From positions 682,001 through 746,000 of the forward strand of contig DATKHY010000007.1 of NCBI GenBank assembly GCA_035544215.1: DNA of 64,000 nucleotides. Direction: 5' to 3'. The stretch is from Candidatus Binatia bacterium (GTDB lineage Bacteria; Vulcanimicrobiota; Vulcanimicrobiia; Vulcanimicrobiales; Vulcanimicrobiaceae). Of this stretch, positions 7,740 to 15,536 are shown piece after piece (positions within the stretch are counted from its first letter, which is position 1; each line of letters begins with the position of its first letter). Made by a program: the position numbers and the translations under genes. The notes under the pieces are model-generated. The model saw only the letters and a program-made list of their open reading frames with translations, was not told the DNA's origin and did not search any database.

Positions 7740-8451
7740 CGCCCGGTACGTCCCAGAGCACGAGTTCGCCCGCGCCGCCGACTTCGAGTCGGGCGACGTC
7801 GTGCAGCCGCACCGAATCGCCCGCTCCGAGCGCCGTGCCGTTGGCATCGACCGCGCCGCTCGCCACGAAGAGAAAGCCGTAACGCTGCGGCGCGAAGTCG
7901 ACGGCGAGCGACGCGCCTTCGGCGCGCGCGACGCGCAGCGTCGCCCCCTGGGTGATGCGGATCGGGGTCTCGACGCCGGGCTCCCCGCTGACGACGGTCA
8001 GCCAGCGCCCGCGGCGATCGTCGACGGAAAACGCCATCTGTCCGTACGAGGGAGGCGTGCCTAGTTCTCCCGGGAGCACCCACATCTGCACGAGGTGCAG
8101 CGGATCGACCGCGCTGTCGTTGTACTCGCTGTGCGTGACGCCCGTGCCCGCGCTCATGAACTGCACGCCGCCGGGGCCGACGACGCCATAATTTCCCATA
8201 CTGTCGCGATGCGCGAGGGCGCCCGAGAGGACGTACGTGACGATCTCCATGTCGCGGTGGGGATGCGGCGGGAAGCCGGTCCCGCCGGCAATCGTGTCGT
8301 CGTTGAAGACGCGCAGAGCGCCCCAGTTGACGTTGCTTGGATCGAAGTAATCCGCGAAGCTGAACGAATAATACGTTTCGAGCCAGCCGTGATTGGCGTG
8401 CGCGCGCTCGCCGGATCGGACGACGGCGAAGACCGGTGCGGCGGTTTCCAT
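7723..8451 (-). CDS. Pirin family protein
   Basis: Bicupin of the pirin family, 242 residues. The iron-site residues are visible: FPPHPHRDMEIVTYVLSG supplies two histidines, and GTGVTHSEYN supplies the third histidine and a glutamate. Some bacterial pirins show quercetinase activity and others act as regulators; the sequence does not decide. The ATG giving METAAPVFAVVRSGERA is preferred over an upstream extension that lies inside the preceding glycosylase gene. It follows that gene by 16 bases, forming a two-gene unit in inverse orientation inside the ABC exporter region. Confidence 0.9.
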   Translation of the reverse strand: METAAPVFAVVRSGERAHANHGWLETYYSFSFADYFDPSNVNWGALRVFNDDTIAGGTGFPPHPHRDMEIVTYVLSGALAHRDSMGNYGVVGPGGVQFMSAGTGVTHSEYNDSAVDPLHLVQMWVLPGELGTPPSYGQMAFSVDDRRGRWLTVVSGEPGVETPIRITQGATLRVARAEGASLAVDFAPQRYGFLFVASGAVDANGTALGAGDSVRLHDVARLEVGGAGELVLWDVPGVSRPE

Positions 8452-8467
8452 GTCGCTCTCGACCCGT

Positions 8468-9373
8468 TCAGACCGGAACGAGGTTGCGCAGCCGCCCGAG
8501 CAATAGATGATAGTACAGCATCCCGCGGACCGGGCCGAGACGTTCGAGCAGCTCGGTCTGATCGAGCGCGACGTCGCCGGACAGCAGCGCAAGGCTCCGC
8601 GCTACGCCGGAATCCCGCAGCGGAAACACGTCGAGACGCCCGAGGCCGCGCAACAGCACGACCGACGCGCTCCACGGCCCGATGCCGCGAATGCGGCAGA
8701 GTCGCCGCGCCGCCTCGGCAGTCGAGAGCGCGTTCAGGGCGGCCTCGTCGATGCCGCCCTCTACGAACGCGGCCGCCGCCGAGCGGAGGTGGCCGATCTT
8801 GTTGCGCGACAGCCCCGCGCCTCGTAGGATCGCGTCGCCGGCTTCCAGCCAGCGTTGCGCTTGCGGGAAGGCTACGCAGCGGACGCCGCCGGCGGTCACC
8901 CCGTCGCCCAGCCTCTCGACCGCGCGGCGCATGATCGACGCCGCGGCGTGGATCGAGATCTGTTGGAACACGATCGCGTGCGCGCACGCCTCCCAAAGGC
9001 TCGGATAGCGCGGCGGTTTCAGGCCGCGCAGAGCCGCGGCGATCGGGCGCAGCCACGCGATACGAGCGCTGCGCCGATACCACTGCGTCAGGTCGGTGGC
9101 GGTGCCGAGCAGACGCTCGACGACCGGCACCCAGCGCTCGGCGTCGCGCCCAGTCGTTCGGAACTCGATCGAAGACCGATCCGCGACGCGAACCGCCAGG
9201 AGCGCAGCCGAAATGCCGTCGCTCACCGCGCGATAGTACGTCCCGTTCTCGTCGACGACGTCGACGACGTTGCTCGCCAGCCTGCGCAAGGCATCGACCG
9301 TCAGATCCAAGCGAAAGGGCTCGCGAACGGGGACGCGCACCGGTGCCCCGAAGCGCTTGCCGAGAGGACTCAA
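8468..9373 (-). CDS. DNA-3-methyladenine glycosylase, AlkA-like (HhH-GPD)
   Basis: Base-excision repair glycosylase removing alkylated purines. It has an N-terminal AlkA-type domain and a helix-hairpin-helix (LCRIRGIGPWSASVVLLRGL). The GPD segment with the catalytic aspartate is LDVFPLRDSGV. The central CAHAIVFQQISIHAA helix is characteristic of this family. About 300 residues. The start is uncertain: the TTG at the extreme end coincides with the first base of the divergent permease gene, and an in-frame GTG 33 bases inside (9340) is an equally good choice. It precedes pirin in a two-gene unit. Confidence 0.88.
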   Translation of the reverse strand: MSPLGKRFGAPVRVPVREPFRLDLTVDALRRLASNVVDVVDENGTYYRAVSDGISAALLAVRVADRSSIEFRTTGRDAERWVPVVERLLGTATDLTQWYRRSARIAWLRPIAAALRGLKPPRYPSLWEACAHAIVFQQISIHAAASIMRRAVERLGDGVTAGGVRCVAFPQAQRWLEAGDAILRGAGLSRNKIGHLRSAAAAFVEGGIDEAALNALSTAEAARRLCRIRGIGPWSASVVLLRGLGRLDVFPLRDSGVARSLALLSGDVALDQTELLERLGPVRGMLYYHLLLGRLRNLVPV

Positions 9374-10167
9374 TGTTTCAGGCCTACTTGCAATACTGGC
9401 GCATCAACTTCCTCACGCTGCTCGAGTATCGCGCGAACTTCGTGATGTGGTTCGTTTTCACGATCGCCTACCATGGCGTGGCACTCGCAGCCCTGTACGT
9501 GACCATGCGGCAGTTCCCGTCGATGAACGGATGGAGCTTTCGCGAGGTATTCTTCCTCTACGCGCTTTGGATGAGCGGCCACGAGTTGCACAACACGTTC
9601 TTCTTCACCGTCGTCAGCGTCCCCGACTACGTGCGCGAAGGCCGCTTCGACCGCTTCCTGGTCCGCCCGCTCGACACGCTCTTTCAGGTGCTCACGGTGC
9701 CGCAGCAGATCGTGCCGGACGGCCTGGTTCTGGCGATCGCGACGCTCGCCGTGGCGACGAGCGCCGTCCACGTGAAAATCGATTGGGTCTTTCTCGTCTT
9801 CGTGCCGCTCGTCGTACTCGGCGGCGCGTTGATCGATTTGGGCATCTCGCTTGCCGTCGCCACGGTGTCATTCTGGTTCGTTCGCGTCGATACGCTGCGC
9901 TGGGTCGTTATGTCGCTCGAGCAAGACTTCACGCGCTATCCGATCAGCATCTATTCGCGCGGCGTGCGCATCGTGCTGGCGTTCGTATTGCCGTTTGCAT
10001 TCATGAACTACTTCCCGGCGACGTATTTCCTTCAAAAAGCGGATACCGGGCTGCATCTAAATCCGGCGATCGGCCTGCTGACGCCGGCGATAGGGTTGGC
10101 TTGGCTGGCCGCCTCGTATGCCTTTTGGCTCGTGGGGCTGCGCCACTATCAAGGAACCGGCTCGTGA
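9373..10167 (+). CDS. ABC-2 transporter permease (second subunit)
   Basis: 264 residues, six predicted helices, same ABC-2 family as the permease at 7 kb. It starts MFQAYLQYWRINFLTLLEYRANF, and the cytoplasmic loop YVREGRFDRFLVRPLDTLFQ has the diagnostic GxxxxxLVRPL pattern. The GAGAGG ribosome-binding site sits five bases before the ATG. The alkA-pirin pair in reverse orientation separates it from the ATPase and the first permease, which is unusual for this transporter type. The stop overlaps the next gene start as GTGA. Confidence 0.88.
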   Translation: MFQAYLQYWRINFLTLLEYRANFVMWFVFTIAYHGVALAALYVTMRQFPSMNGWSFREVFFLYALWMSGHELHNTFFFTVVSVPDYVREGRFDRFLVRPLDTLFQVLTVPQQIVPDGLVLAIATLAVATSAVHVKIDWVFLVFVPLVVLGGALIDLGISLAVATVSFWFVRVDTLRWVVMSLEQDFTRYPISIYSRGVRIVLAFVLPFAFMNYFPATYFLQKADTGLHLNPAIGLLTPAIGLAWLAASYAFWLVGLRHYQGTGS

Positions 10168-11039
10168 ATCGCGGTGCGTTCGTCGCGTCGATCGGCGCGC
10201 TGCTCGTGCCGGGTCGCGCGGTCGCCGCCGGATCGCTGCACTCGCGCGTCCGCGCGATCGCCCGGGCGCTTCCCGGACGCCTCGGCGTTTACGCGCGCAC
10301 GATGGCCCCGGGGCCGCCGCTCGTCGCCTACGGGGCCTCGGAGCATTTTCCGACGGCCTCGACGATCAAGGTGCTAATCATGGCGACGGCCTTCGCGCGC
10401 GAAGAGGCCGAACCCGGAGCGCTCCACGACAGAATCACCTTCTATCGAAGCGAGCTCATCGGGGGCTCCGACTTCATGACCGACGTCGACGACGGTCACG
10501 TCTTCACCGTGCGCGAGCTCATCACGCCCATGATTCAAGTAAGCGACAACACCGCGGCGAATCTCCTGATCGGCTACTTGGGAGTCGCCGCGATCAACGC
10601 GATGGGCCGCAAGGCCGGAATGGAGCGCACGCATCTCGCGCGGAAGTTCTTGGACTACGCGGCAATCGCGCACCACAACGACAACGTTTCCACGCCGGCC
10701 GATATGGGGCGGCTGCTCTACCTCATCGAACGCGGCGCGCGAGAGCAAACCCGAACGATTCTCTCCGCGAAGCACTGCCGGGCCATGGTCGCGATCATGC
10801 TGGGCCAGACCGATCGCGACGGCATCCCCGCCGCGCTTCCGCTCGGGACGTCCGTGGCGAACAAGACCGGCGAGATCGAAGGGACGCGCGACGACGTCGC
10901 GATCGTCGAGCCGTTCGGCGATTCGCCCTTCGTCCTGGCAATCATGACGCGCGACGCCTACGACTATGCGGCCGCGTACGCCGCGATTCACGCCGTGACG
11001 CGCGTCACGTATGCCGCCGCGGCTCGGACGTTCGAGTAG
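10164..11039 (+). CDS. Exported serine hydrolase with class A beta-lactamase fold
   Basis: 291 residues with a short, moderately hydrophobic N-terminus (about residues 1-22, ending VAAG) that may be a signal peptide. The penicillin-binding motifs are all present: STIK (nucleophile serine and lysine), SDNT, and KTG near the C-terminus. I do not see the class A omega-loop glutamate motif (ExxLN) in the expected region, where FLDYAAIAHHNDN is found. True beta-lactamase activity is therefore uncertain, and a peptidase or inactive homologue is possible. The GTG start overlaps the permease stop (GTGA), coupling it to the ABC exporter. An apparent longer frame upstream is a shadow of the permease. 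Confidence 0.85.
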   Translation: MNRGAFVASIGALLVPGRAVAAGSLHSRVRAIARALPGRLGVYARTMAPGPPLVAYGASEHFPTASTIKVLIMATAFAREEAEPGALHDRITFYRSELIGGSDFMTDVDDGHVFTVRELITPMIQVSDNTAANLLIGYLGVAAINAMGRKAGMERTHLARKFLDYAAIAHHNDNVSTPADMGRLLYLIERGAREQTRTILSAKHCRAMVAIMLGQTDRDGIPAALPLGTSVANKTGEIEGTRDDVAIVEPFGDSPFVLAIMTRDAYDYAAAYAAIHAVTRVTYAAAARTFE

Positions 11040-11040
11040 C

Positions 11041-11070
11041 CCTTCGACTCGCTCCGCTCGCTCAGGACAG
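11041..11070. repeat. Dispersed repeat of the CCTTCGACTCGCTCCGC type
   Basis: CCTTCGACTCGCTCCGCTCG followed by CTCAGGACAG is the reverse complement, with small changes, of the element at 45762. Copies of this type are scattered in intergenic regions of many bacterial genomes. It forms the extreme 3' end of the GIY-YIG gene, providing its stop codon. Confidence 0.7.
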
Positions 11071-11340
11071 GTTCCCGTCCGGGCAACGATGCAGGCAACA
11101 GCCGTAAGCCTCCCCGGCCCCAAGCAAGGCGAGCTTTTCCGCGCGGCGCAGCCGCTTGAAACGCGCCTCCTGCGACTTCGCCGCGGCGAACGTCGCGGGA
11201 TGCCAGCACGCCACCAGGGTGACCGGCAAGCGGCCGCGCGTGTACTTCGCGCCTCCGCGGCGGTGCGCGGTTAGGCGGCGCGGCAGGTCTAGCGTGGCGC
11301 CCGTGTAGAGCGAGCCGTCCCTGCACGCCAGCACGTACAC
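11062..11340 (-). CDS. GIY-YIG nuclease family protein (YhbQ/UPF0213-like)
   Basis: A single-domain GIY-YIG endonuclease homologue of about 92 residues. VYVLACRDGSLYTGATLDLPRR covers the two tyrosine-containing strands. It is followed by the arginine of the active site, then HRRGGAKYTRGRLPVTLV and the C-terminal AKSQEARFKRLRRAEKL typical of YhbQ proteins. The start is uncertain: the GTG directly before YVLACRD was chosen because longer versions overlap the divergent kinase gene. The last residues (HRCPDGNLS) come from an inserted dispersed repeat. Function in vivo is unknown for the family. Confidence 0.8.
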   Translation of the reverse strand: MYVLACRDGSLYTGATLDLPRRLTAHRRGGAKYTRGRLPVTLVACWHPATFAAAKSQEARFKRLRRAEKLALLGAGEAYGCCLHRCPDGNLS

Positions 11341-11392
11341 GGTGGGTTTAGAGTGCGGCGGCTGCGGAAGAATAGGTTCGGTCGACAATATA

Positions 11393-11818
11393 ATGAACGT
11401 TCTCCGCCTCAGCATCCCACCGCTGCCCCGTTACGCCGCCACCGCGCGCACGGCGCTGTGCAACTTCGCGGGCGTGCACGCCCTGGGATCCAGGGACCTG
11501 GAAAACCTGATCTTCGCGCTCGGCGAGGCGCTCGCCAACGCGATCCAGCATGCGGAGACGGTCGAAGCGATCGAGATCATGGCGCACGTCAGCGGGGACT
11601 CTATCGTCGTCAGGATCGCCGACCGCGGGCGCGGCATCGCCGCTCCCCCGCAGGACACGGTCGCGTTCCCGAGCGTGTTCGCCGAAGAGGGGCGGGGCTT
11701 TGCCATCATGCAACGCTGTACCGATTTTCTCAAAGTCGACAGCGAGCCGGGAAACGGAACCGTCGTCACGCTGGGCCGCTATCGCCGCCCCGGTCAGGAG
11801 CTGGGCACCGCGTCGTAA
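11393..11818 (+). CDS. Anti-sigma-factor-type histidine-kinase-like ATPase (RsbW/SpoIIAB family)
   Basis: 141 residues carrying a single HATPase_c domain. The N box is seen as LIFALGEALANAIQHA, the G1 box as VRIADRGRGI and the G2 region as GRGFAIMQRCTD. Proteins like this act as serine-protein kinases or anti-sigma factors in stress responses. No partner anti-sigma antagonist or sigma factor is encoded nearby, so its target must be elsewhere. ATG start chosen at MNVLRLSIPP; the upstream extension is non-homologous and overlaps the divergent nuclease. Twelve bases separate it from the M28 peptidase gene. Confidence 0.85.
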   Translation: MNVLRLSIPPLPRYAATARTALCNFAGVHALGSRDLENLIFALGEALANAIQHAETVEAIEIMAHVSGDSIVVRIADRGRGIAAPPQDTVAFPSVFAEEGRGFAIMQRCTDFLKVDSEPGNGTVVTLGRYRRPGQELGTAS

Positions 11819-11830
11819 AACGTTGGGAGG

Positions 11831-13168
11831 ATGAATCTCAACGTTGCGGGCGCCGCGCTTTTAGCGGCGGCGCTTGGAACCGGCCAGGCGATGCCGGCGC
11901 TCACGCCCTACGCACCCATATCCTCCATGATCGATGCGGTGCAGGCCGCGCGCCTGAAGAGCACGGTCGACCGGCTCGTTGCCTTCGGGACGCGCAACGA
12001 TTTCTCGGAGACGACTTCGACGCCCGGCCACGGCGTCTTCGGTGCTCGGGACTGGATCGTGCAGCAGTTCGCGGCAATAGCGGCGACCGCCGGCGGACGC
12101 ATGAGCGTTACGCTCGACACCTACCGTCAGGGGAAGACGCCCAAGACCCCGCGATCCGTGCTGGAGTCGAGCGTCGTGGCGACGCTGCGCGGGACGATGC
12201 CGGGACGAGTCTACGTCATGTCGAGTCACTACGACGACTGCGACGGACGCTGCACCGACGGCGCCGGAACCGCCCCAGGAGCCGACGACAACGGCTCGAG
12301 CGTCGCGGCCGTGCTCGAGGCGGCGCGCGTCATGGCGCCGACGGAATTTCGCGGCACGATTCTCTTCATATGCTTTGACGGCGAAGAGCTCGGCCTGTGG
12401 GGCTCCGATCATTACGCCCACGAGCTCGCCGCACGTCGAGCTCCGGTTCTCGCGGTGCTCAACAACGACATCATCGGCAACTCTGTAGGCGGCGACGGAG
12501 CGGCGGAACCCAACGTGATCCGAGTGTTCAGCGAAGGGCTTCCCGCCGGCGCGGATCTCGCGCGAACCAACCTCGTCGGGTCGGAGAACGACTCCCCGTC
12601 GCGCGAGCTGTCACGATTCATCGCCGAAGTCGTTCCCGCGTACGTGCCGAATCTGAGCGTGCGTCAGATTTTTCGCGCCGATCGCTTCATGCGCGGCGGC
12701 GACCAGGAGTCGTTCCAAGCCGTCGGATACTCCGCCGCCGTTCGTTTCGTAGAGTCGCACGAAAACTTCACGCACCAGCACCAGGACGTGCGCGTCGAGA
12801 AGGACGTTCAGTACGGCGATCTTCCGCAGTACATTGACGCGGAATACCTGCGGCGCGCCACGCAGGCCAACGTCGCCGCGCTCGCCACGCTCGCCCTCGG
12901 CCCCGCCGCGCCGACCGGCGTGCAGATGGAGTTGCGGCGGCTCGGCTACGACTCGACGCTCCGCTGGAAGCCCGTGGCCGGCGCGGTCTCCTACGAGATC
13001 GTCTGGCGGCGCACCGACGCACCGCAATGGGAAAACGCGCGCAACGTGGGAGACGTGACTACGGCGACGGTTCCGGTTTCGAAGGACGACTTCGTGCTCG
13101 GGGTGCGGAGCGTGGACGCGGACGGGCTTCGCAGTCCGGCGGTCTATCCGATCGCCCTGCGCGAGTAG
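11831..13168 (+). CDS. Exported M28 family metallopeptidase with C-terminal fibronectin-like domain
   Basis: A 445-residue zinc aminopeptidase-type protein. An N-terminal signal peptide (hydrophobic residues 5-20) is followed by an M28 domain. The zinc-ligand positions are present: SSHYDD, PGADDNGSS, CFDGEELG (catalytic and ligand glutamates), NNDIIG and NFTHQHQD. The last 90 residues (TLRWKPVAGAVSYEIVWRR) look like a fibronectin type III module. It probably releases amino acids from peptides outside the cytoplasm. The stop is six bases before the next gene. Confidence 0.9.
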   Translation: MNLNVAGAALLAAALGTGQAMPALTPYAPISSMIDAVQAARLKSTVDRLVAFGTRNDFSETTSTPGHGVFGARDWIVQQFAAIAATAGGRMSVTLDTYRQGKTPKTPRSVLESSVVATLRGTMPGRVYVMSSHYDDCDGRCTDGAGTAPGADDNGSSVAAVLEAARVMAPTEFRGTILFICFDGEELGLWGSDHYAHELAARRAPVLAVLNNDIIGNSVGGDGAAEPNVIRVFSEGLPAGADLARTNLVGSENDSPSRELSRFIAEVVPAYVPNLSVRQIFRADRFMRGGDQESFQAVGYSAAVRFVESHENFTHQHQDVRVEKDVQYGDLPQYIDAEYLRRATQANVAALATLALGPAAPTGVQMELRRLGYDSTLRWKPVAGAVSYEIVWRRTDAPQWENARNVGDVTTATVPVSKDDFVLGVRSVDADGLRSPAVYPIALRE

Positions 13169-13174
13169 GCCAAT

Positions 13175-14257
13175 GTGAGCTTTTCGCTGCGCTCCGCGTG
13201 CGCGCCGGCCGCATTCGTCGCCGCAATCGCGCTCCTGGGGAGCCCAAATCCCGCGCGCGGCGACGCCGCCGACCGAATGCAAAGCTTCGACGGCGGCGTA
13301 GGATGGATCGACGGCTCGCCCGTTACCCCGTCGGATCTGCGCGGGAAGGTCGTCCTCGTCGACTTTTGGGAGTACACGTGCCTCAACTGCCTGCGCACGC
13401 TCCCCTATCTGCGCGAGTGGTACCGGCGGTACCGCGACCGTGGATTCGTCATCATCGGAGTCCATACGCCCGAGTTCGATTTCTCCGGGAAACGCGCGAA
13501 CGTCGTGGCCGCGGCGAAGCGGCTCGGCGTCACATGGCCGATCGCCCTCGACGATCGTTTCACGATCTGGAAGCGCTACGGCAACAACGAGTGGCCGCAC
13601 GAATATCTCTACGATCAAAATGGAAGGCTCGTCGAAAGCGTCCTGGGCGAAGGCGCCTATCCGCAGACGGAGGTGCGAATTCAGGCGCTGCTGCGCGCCG
13701 CAGATCCGCACCTCGAGCTCCCGCCCGTGATGGCGCTGCTGCCGCAGGACAGCTACGACAAACCGGGCGCCGTCTGCTATCCGCACACGCCGGAACTGCT
13801 CGTGGGCCGCAGCCCTATCGCCGACGCGCCGCCATCGACCAATTTCGCGCAGGACACGGACTACTCGGACGCCGGGTCGAGTCCGCAGGACGGGGCGATC
13901 TACCTTCAGGGCTACTGGCATCTGACTTCCGAGGCGGCCGTGTCGGGCGAGAGCAATGGCTACCTGGCGCTGCGCTATCACGCCATCCAGCTCGAGGTCG
14001 TCATGCGACCGGAGGCCGGCGGCGTCATTCGCGTCAACGTCATGCAAGACGGCAAGCCCGTGGCCCGAGAGGACGCCGGTAAGGACTTGCGCTACGACGA
14101 ACGCGGCCGCTCGTACGCGAGCGTGGACTCGTCGCGCGCCTACGACCTCATCATGAACGGCCGCTTCGGAACGCACGACGTCAGGTTGTCGCCAGAGGGC
14201 TCCGGCCTCGGCATCTACGACTTCGCCTTCGAGTCGTGCGAGGTGCCGCAGAAGTAG
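13175..14257 (+). CDS. Exported thioredoxin-like protein (TlpA/DipZ C-terminal type)
   Basis: 360 residues with a signal peptide ending near PARGD. A thioredoxin-fold domain carries the active site CLNC, with FWEYTCLNCLRTLPYLREWY as the recognisable segment. The C-terminal 150 residues (GYWHLTSEAAVSG, FAFESCEVPQK) match the beta-rich domain that follows the redoxin in DipZ/CDSP-type proteins. Likely a periplasmic thiol oxidoreductase. The GTG start follows the peptidase stop by six bases, so they form an operon. The last 43 bases overlap the convergent hemL gene. Confidence 0.88.
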   Translation: MSFSLRSACAPAAFVAAIALLGSPNPARGDAADRMQSFDGGVGWIDGSPVTPSDLRGKVVLVDFWEYTCLNCLRTLPYLREWYRRYRDRGFVIIGVHTPEFDFSGKRANVVAAAKRLGVTWPIALDDRFTIWKRYGNNEWPHEYLYDQNGRLVESVLGEGAYPQTEVRIQALLRAADPHLELPPVMALLPQDSYDKPGAVCYPHTPELLVGRSPIADAPPSTNFAQDTDYSDAGSSPQDGAIYLQGYWHLTSEAAVSGESNGYLALRYHAIQLEVVMRPEAGGVIRVNVMQDGKPVAREDAGKDLRYDERGRSYASVDSSRAYDLIMNGRFGTHDVRLSPEGSGLGIYDFAFESCEVPQK

Positions 14258-15501
14258 CCGCGCATGGCTGCGAGCGTCTCGTCCACGTCCTGCGCGGTGT
14301 GGGCCGTGGACACGAACATCACCTCGTTCTGCGAGGGCGGCAGCAGTATGCCGCGCTCGAGCATCGCGCGATAGTAGGCCGCGTACGCGCCATTGTCGGC
14401 GGCGCGCGCGTCGTCAAAGTTTTGCCCCGCCGGGCCAGGACGAAACTTGAAGTCGACGACCGATTCCTGCTGCACGACGGCGTACGCGAGTCCGCGTTCC
14501 GCAAACAGCGCCCGTATCCCGCGCGCGAGCCGCTCGGCGACCGAGCGCATCGCGGGATAATACTCCGGGTGCGCCTCGAGCAGATCCAGAACGCGGTGTG
14601 CCATCGCGACGCAGAACGGGTTTCCACCGTGCGTGCCGCCCGTGAACGCCGCGCCGCGCGGCGCGAGCGCGGCCATCACGTCCTCGCGTCCGCCGAAGGC
14701 CGCGATCGGAACGCCGCCGCCCATGATCTTGCCGAGCGCGGTCAGATCGGGGGCGACGCGCGTGCGGCTTTGGGCGCCGCCCAGACCAAAACGCAGCCAG
14801 GTTATCACCTCATCGAAGATTAAGAGCGCGCCCCAGCGTCGCGCGCGCTCGCGGAGGCCCTCGAGAAAACCGGCAGCGGGAGCGACGAAGCCCATGTTGC
14901 CGGCGATCGGTTCGACCAGAATCGCTGCGAGCTCGTCGCGCGCTCCCTCGGTACGCTCGTCCACCGAGGCGAGATCGTTGTACCGCGCCACGATCGCATC
15001 GCGTCTGACGCTCTCCGGAATTCCGCTGCGATCGTCGCCTGGACCGGCGGAGGCTCCCGCGTCGAACAGCGCGAGATCGAAGTGCCCGTGATAGCCGCCG
15101 GCAAACTTGAGGACGCGCGGACGACCCGTGAACGCGCGCGCCACGCGCACGGCGCTCATCATCGCCTCCGTGCCGGTCGTGACAAAGCGCAATCGCTCCA
15201 TCGAGGGAAGGTGTCCGCGAATCCGCTCGGCGAGACGGACCTCTTGCGGATGCGTCGCTCCCCAAACGAATCCGTCAGCCGCGAGAGAGTCCAGGCCCTC
15301 GACTAGGGCGGGGTGGCTGTGTCCGAAGAGCAAGGGCCCGTAGGCCATCACGTAGTCGATGTAGCGGCGCCCCGCTTCGTCGTAGGCGTACGCCGCCCGC
15401 GCGGCGGCCTGGACAAACATCGGGCCGCCGACGCTCCACGCCGAGCGTACCGGCGAGTCGCAACCGCCGGCGAGCACGGCGTGCGCACGCTCGATTTGCA
15501 T
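14215..15501 (-). CDS. hemL: Glutamate-1-semialdehyde 2,1-aminomutase
   Basis: Converts glutamate-1-semialdehyde to 5-aminolevulinate in the C5 heme pathway, using pyridoxal phosphate. The protein is 428 residues. It shows SPVRSAWSVGGPMFVQAA, YVMAYGPLLFGHSHP, TTGTEAMMSAVRVARAFTG and the PLP-lysine motif LGKIMGGGVPIAAFGG. GGTHGGNPF follows, as in HemL, although the usual GTLSGNP is altered to GTHGGNP. Length and motif order match. It is transcribed alone and divergently from the Mrp gene. With hemQ at 52 kb it indicates heme synthesis. Confidence 0.92.
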   Translation of the reverse strand: MQIERAHAVLAGGCDSPVRSAWSVGGPMFVQAAARAAYAYDEAGRRYIDYVMAYGPLLFGHSHPALVEGLDSLAADGFVWGATHPQEVRLAERIRGHLPSMERLRFVTTGTEAMMSAVRVARAFTGRPRVLKFAGGYHGHFDLALFDAGASAGPGDDRSGIPESVRRDAIVARYNDLASVDERTEGARDELAAILVEPIAGNMGFVAPAAGFLEGLRERARRWGALLIFDEVITWLRFGLGGAQSRTRVAPDLTALGKIMGGGVPIAAFGGREDVMAALAPRGAAFTGGTHGGNPFCVAMAHRVLDLLEAHPEYYPAMRSVAERLARGIRALFAERGLAYAVVQQESVVDFKFRPGPAGQNFDDARAADNGAYAAYYRAMLERGILLPPSQNEVMFVSTAHTAQDVDETLAAMRGYFCGTSHDSKAKS

Positions 15502-15536
15502 ACTCTCGCGCGCTTCGCAGGTTCAACCAAGAAGCC

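Noticed and set aside
9270-11039. A 589-residue frame apparently fusing a long N-terminus to the beta-lactamase fold
   Set aside because: The N-terminal part is a shadow of the permease in another frame; the true start overlaps the permease stop as GTGA.
10164-11039. Calling the beta-lactamase-fold protein an antibiotic resistance gene
   Set aside because: The class A omega-loop glutamate motif was not found, so resistance function is unsupported.
11389-11394. Perfect TATAAT just at the anti-sigma-type kinase start
   Set aside because: It overlaps the start codon and has no -35 at 16-18 bases, so transcription from it would start inside the gene.
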